Shown: piece by piece, positions 61,680 through 64,000 of the stretch | Numbering within the stretch: position 1 is the stretch's first letter | Layout of the letters: every line of letters starts with the position of its first letter | Assembly (NCBI GenBank): GCA_026421245.1 | Contig: JAPKDJ010000002.1 | Location: forward strand, 62,001 to 126,000 | Origin: Akkermansiaceae bacterium | GTDB taxonomy: Bacteria; Verrucomicrobiota; Verrucomicrobiia; Verrucomicrobiales; Akkermansiaceae | Length of the DNA stretch: 64,000 bases | Direction: 5' to 3' | The notes under the pieces: generated by a model | What the model saw: the letters and a program-made list of their open reading frames with translations, nothing else | Database searches by the model: none | Told to the model about the DNA's origin: nothing | Position numbers and translations under genes: made by a program

Positions 61680-61714
61680 GCACGAAAGGGAGCCTTTCCC
61701 GTCAAACAAAAAAT

Positions 61715-61737
61715 CCGCCTCGACCGAATCGAGGCGG
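61715..61737. terminator. Perfect hairpin after the peptide-transporter operon
   Basis: CCGCCTCGA-CCGAA-TCGAGGCGG, a 9-bp perfect stem. The T run lies on the minus-strand side (ATTTTTTG). Confidence 0.6.
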
Positions 61738-62117
61738 TTGGAAATCTGGATTGCAGTCCGAGGACCTATTGCTTGCGGCGAGCAAGTGCACAAAACCCGA
61801 CAAGAAGAAGCCGCACCGAGCTTCAAGGCTCTGGAAGATTGAAGCCAATACAAACGGTGAAACTTCTAAGAGGTCGGCTGCCCTTGGCAGGGCCGCGGCG
61901 AATCCGCCCAGAACGTTCTCAAGATCACCGACACTCATGGAGCGTCCCCTTGACTGTCCCGTAATCTTCAGGTGGCTTCAATATCCTCCCTCATTTCTTG
62001 TGGCACTGTATCATCAGATCTCCAAGGCCCGTCATTTCGCCAAAGCTAATCCTCAAAAGCCACCTGCTCTTCCTTGCCCATCCAGTCACTCGATTCGGCC
62101 TCCATCACTCTTTCTTT

Positions 62118-62468
62118 TTAACTGTTTCGAATTTCTGCCACCGCCTCTTGCATCTCGTCGTAATAGCTCTTCATTGCCTTTGCCCGCGCCAGTCCTGCCG
62201 CAGTGAGTCGATAATATTTCCGTGCCGGACCGCTTTCACTCTCTACCAAGTGCGATTGCAAAAGCCCCTGCTTCCTCATCCGCGATAGCAGTGGATAGAT
62301 ACTCCCCTCCGACACATCCAGTCCTTTGACCTTCACCAATCGTCGCGCGAGATTATACCCATAGGTTCCATGTTCATCCGCCTCAAACTCCATCGCCGAC
62401 AACACGCAAAACTCCAGAACCCCCTTCCGAAGCTGCACCGTCCAATTGTCAAATAACGCCTCCATCAC
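62118..62468 (-). CDS. PadR family transcriptional regulator
   Basis: LRKGVLEFCVLSAM...TYGYNLARRLVKVKGLDVSEGSIYPLLSRMRKQGLLQSHLVESESGPARKYYRLTAAG. Confidence 0.95.
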   Translation of the reverse strand: MMEALFDNWTVQLRKGVLEFCVLSAMEFEADEHGTYGYNLARRLVKVKGLDVSEGSIYPLLSRMRKQGLLQSHLVESESGPARKYYRLTAAGLARAKAMKSYYDEMQEAVAEIRNS

Positions 62469-62570
62469 TAAAAATAACTATTACCAGCTACCTTGTATAG
62501 CAAGGCACTAATATTCGATCTCCGCTTTTTCTTTCTCAACCACCCTCGAATTTGTCAAAGTCCTCTGCAG

Positions 62571-63554
62571 ATGGATCCGCAGGAACTTCAAAAACAAATC
62601 TCTGACTCCAGCGCGTGGGTTGGAGCCATTCGTAACGAAATGGGCCAAGTCCTTGTCGGACAAGAAAATCTTGTCAACAAGCTCCTCATCGGCCTTCTCA
62701 GTCACGGCCACATTCTTCTTGAAGGCGTCCCGGGCCTTGCCAAAACCTTAGCCGTCAAGGCCCTTGCGGGATCGTTGCAAGCCAAGTTTTCCCGAATTCA
62801 ATTCACCCCGGATCTTCTCCCCGCCGACCTCCTCGGCACCATGATCTATCATCCCGATCAGAAAACATTTACTCCCAAGCTCGGTCCCATCTTCGCCAAC
62901 CTCATCCTGGCCGACGAAGTCAACCGCGCACCCGCAAAGGTTCAATCCGCTCTACTCGAGGCGATGCAGGAACGCCAGGTCACCATTGGAGATCAAACCC
63001 ATGCTCTTCCCCACCCCTTTCTTGTCCTTGCCACCCAAAACCCCATCGATCAGGAAGGAACTTATTCTCTCCCGGAAGCCCAGCTCGACCGCTTCCTTTT
63101 AAAAGTCACCGTCGATTATCCCAGCCGCGAAGAGGAACTCGATATCCTTGACCGAATGTCTTCCTCCAACGCCAACGAAGCCACCACCCCGGTCACCACC
63201 CCCGAAGCCATCTCAGCCAGCCGCGAACTCGTTGACCAAATCTACATCGACTCCGCTGTTCGTGGCTACATCGTCGATCTCGTTCAAGCCACCCGCACCC
63301 CGGGCAACTACGAAGGATCTCTGAAAAACCTCATCATGGCCGGCGCTTCACCACGCGCTTCCATCAACTTCGCGCGCGCCTCCCGCGCCCGGGCTTTTCT
63401 TCAAGGCCGAGCCTTCGTCACTCCAGCCGACGTTAAGGAACTCGCCCCCGAGATCCTCCGCCACCGCATCATCCTCTCCTACGAGGCGGAAGCGGAAAAC
63501 GTCACCACTGATCAAATCATCGAACGCCTCATGGGCCGTGTGCCCGTCCCTTGA
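62571..63554 (+). CDS. MoxR family AAA+ ATPase (second copy)
   Basis: GQVLVGQENLVNKLLIGLLSHGHILLEGVPGLAKTLAVKALAG; LADEVNRAPAKVQSALLEAMQERQVTIG; ATQNPIDQEGTYSLPEAQLDRFLL. Start set at ATG 62571. Confidence 0.95.
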   Translation: MDPQELQKQISDSSAWVGAIRNEMGQVLVGQENLVNKLLIGLLSHGHILLEGVPGLAKTLAVKALAGSLQAKFSRIQFTPDLLPADLLGTMIYHPDQKTFTPKLGPIFANLILADEVNRAPAKVQSALLEAMQERQVTIGDQTHALPHPFLVLATQNPIDQEGTYSLPEAQLDRFLLKVTVDYPSREEELDILDRMSSSNANEATTPVTTPEAISASRELVDQIYIDSAVRGYIVDLVQATRTPGNYEGSLKNLIMAGASPRASINFARASRARAFLQGRAFVTPADVKELAPEILRHRIILSYEAEAENVTTDQIIERLMGRVPVP

Positions 63555-63891
63555 AAACTTGACGTCTTAAGGAATCAGGTCAGTCTCACTGGATCGTTTT
63601 TCAAACAAGTCACGCGAAATACAACTGATAATGATGCTCAAAAAACACGTTCCTCTCCTCCCTCTCGGCTGCGCCTTTTCCGGGGAGGCCGCCATTGATG
63701 ATGACACTTCCATTCTAATGGCTCCAACCCTGCGGGCATGAGCCTGCTTGACGACATCTCGTTTGCGGTGGGTGCCAGCATTGTATTCCCAAATGTCGAT
63801 GCCGACGGCTTGGCCTTTGACCGGACCGGATGGGGCGCCCCTGTGAGCGACAGCAATGACGCCATTGGTGCCGAATTCGACTCTGGGGAAG

Positions 63892-64000
63892 TCACATCCG
63901 GAAAAGCCCTCCCTTTTTCCCGCCAAGAATCACCGCTCCGATGATAGAAATCCCCAGGAAAACCATCGCCCATACTCCGAGAGCGGAAGCGAGCTCGTAG
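63892..64000 (-). CDS. C-terminal end of a membrane protein running off the right edge
   Basis: Minus-strand frame YELASALGVWAMVFLGISIIGAVILGGKKGGLFRM* (TM helix plus basic tail). No start in the window. Confidence 0.5.
   Translation of the reverse strand, partial: YELASALGVWAMVFLGISIIGAVILGGKKGGLFRM

Noticed and set aside
63567-63973. Two minus-strand ORFs (119 and 111 aa)
   Set aside because: Overlapping each other in different frames with no domain; the adjacent real minus-strand frame ends at 63892. Possibly gene debris, but unsupported.

Overview
The window looks like ordinary chromosomal DNA from a Verrucomicrobia-like bacterium. This assignment rests on overall protein character and is an inference. 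Densely packed core genes include ABC-F, rpsA, tRNA-Arg, hemB, rimO, rnr, tatC, yicC, rodA, a UDP-sugar pyrophosphorylase, rpoN and an Mrp ATPase. They are interleaved with several accessory modules: (i) a Gld-like ABC exporter with a DUF4340 protein (5.3-10.4 kb), convergent with a MoxR/DUF58/BatA/VWA cluster (10.7-17.9 kb) whose BatA protein carries an apparent PA14 domain; (ii) an overlapping addB-like/addA-like/serine-hydrolase operon; (iii) a 46.7-49.8 kb locus where a ~1.17 kb tandem duplication appears to have made a chimeric lipoprotein gene and left a decayed paralogue; (iv) two divergent oligopeptide-type ABC transporter operons. The best second-look signals are the chimeric lipoprotein locus with a CRP-like palindrome, a strong sigma-54 -24/-12 match just upstream of rpoN, a TatC with a large loop insertion and a His/Asp repeat tail, a 13-bp inverted repeat overlapping the tRNA-Arg CCA end, and a truncated ECF sigma factor overlapping a small membrane ORF. 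I saw no CRISPR array, transposase, integrase or rRNA. No database search was run. Family names come from reading motifs.
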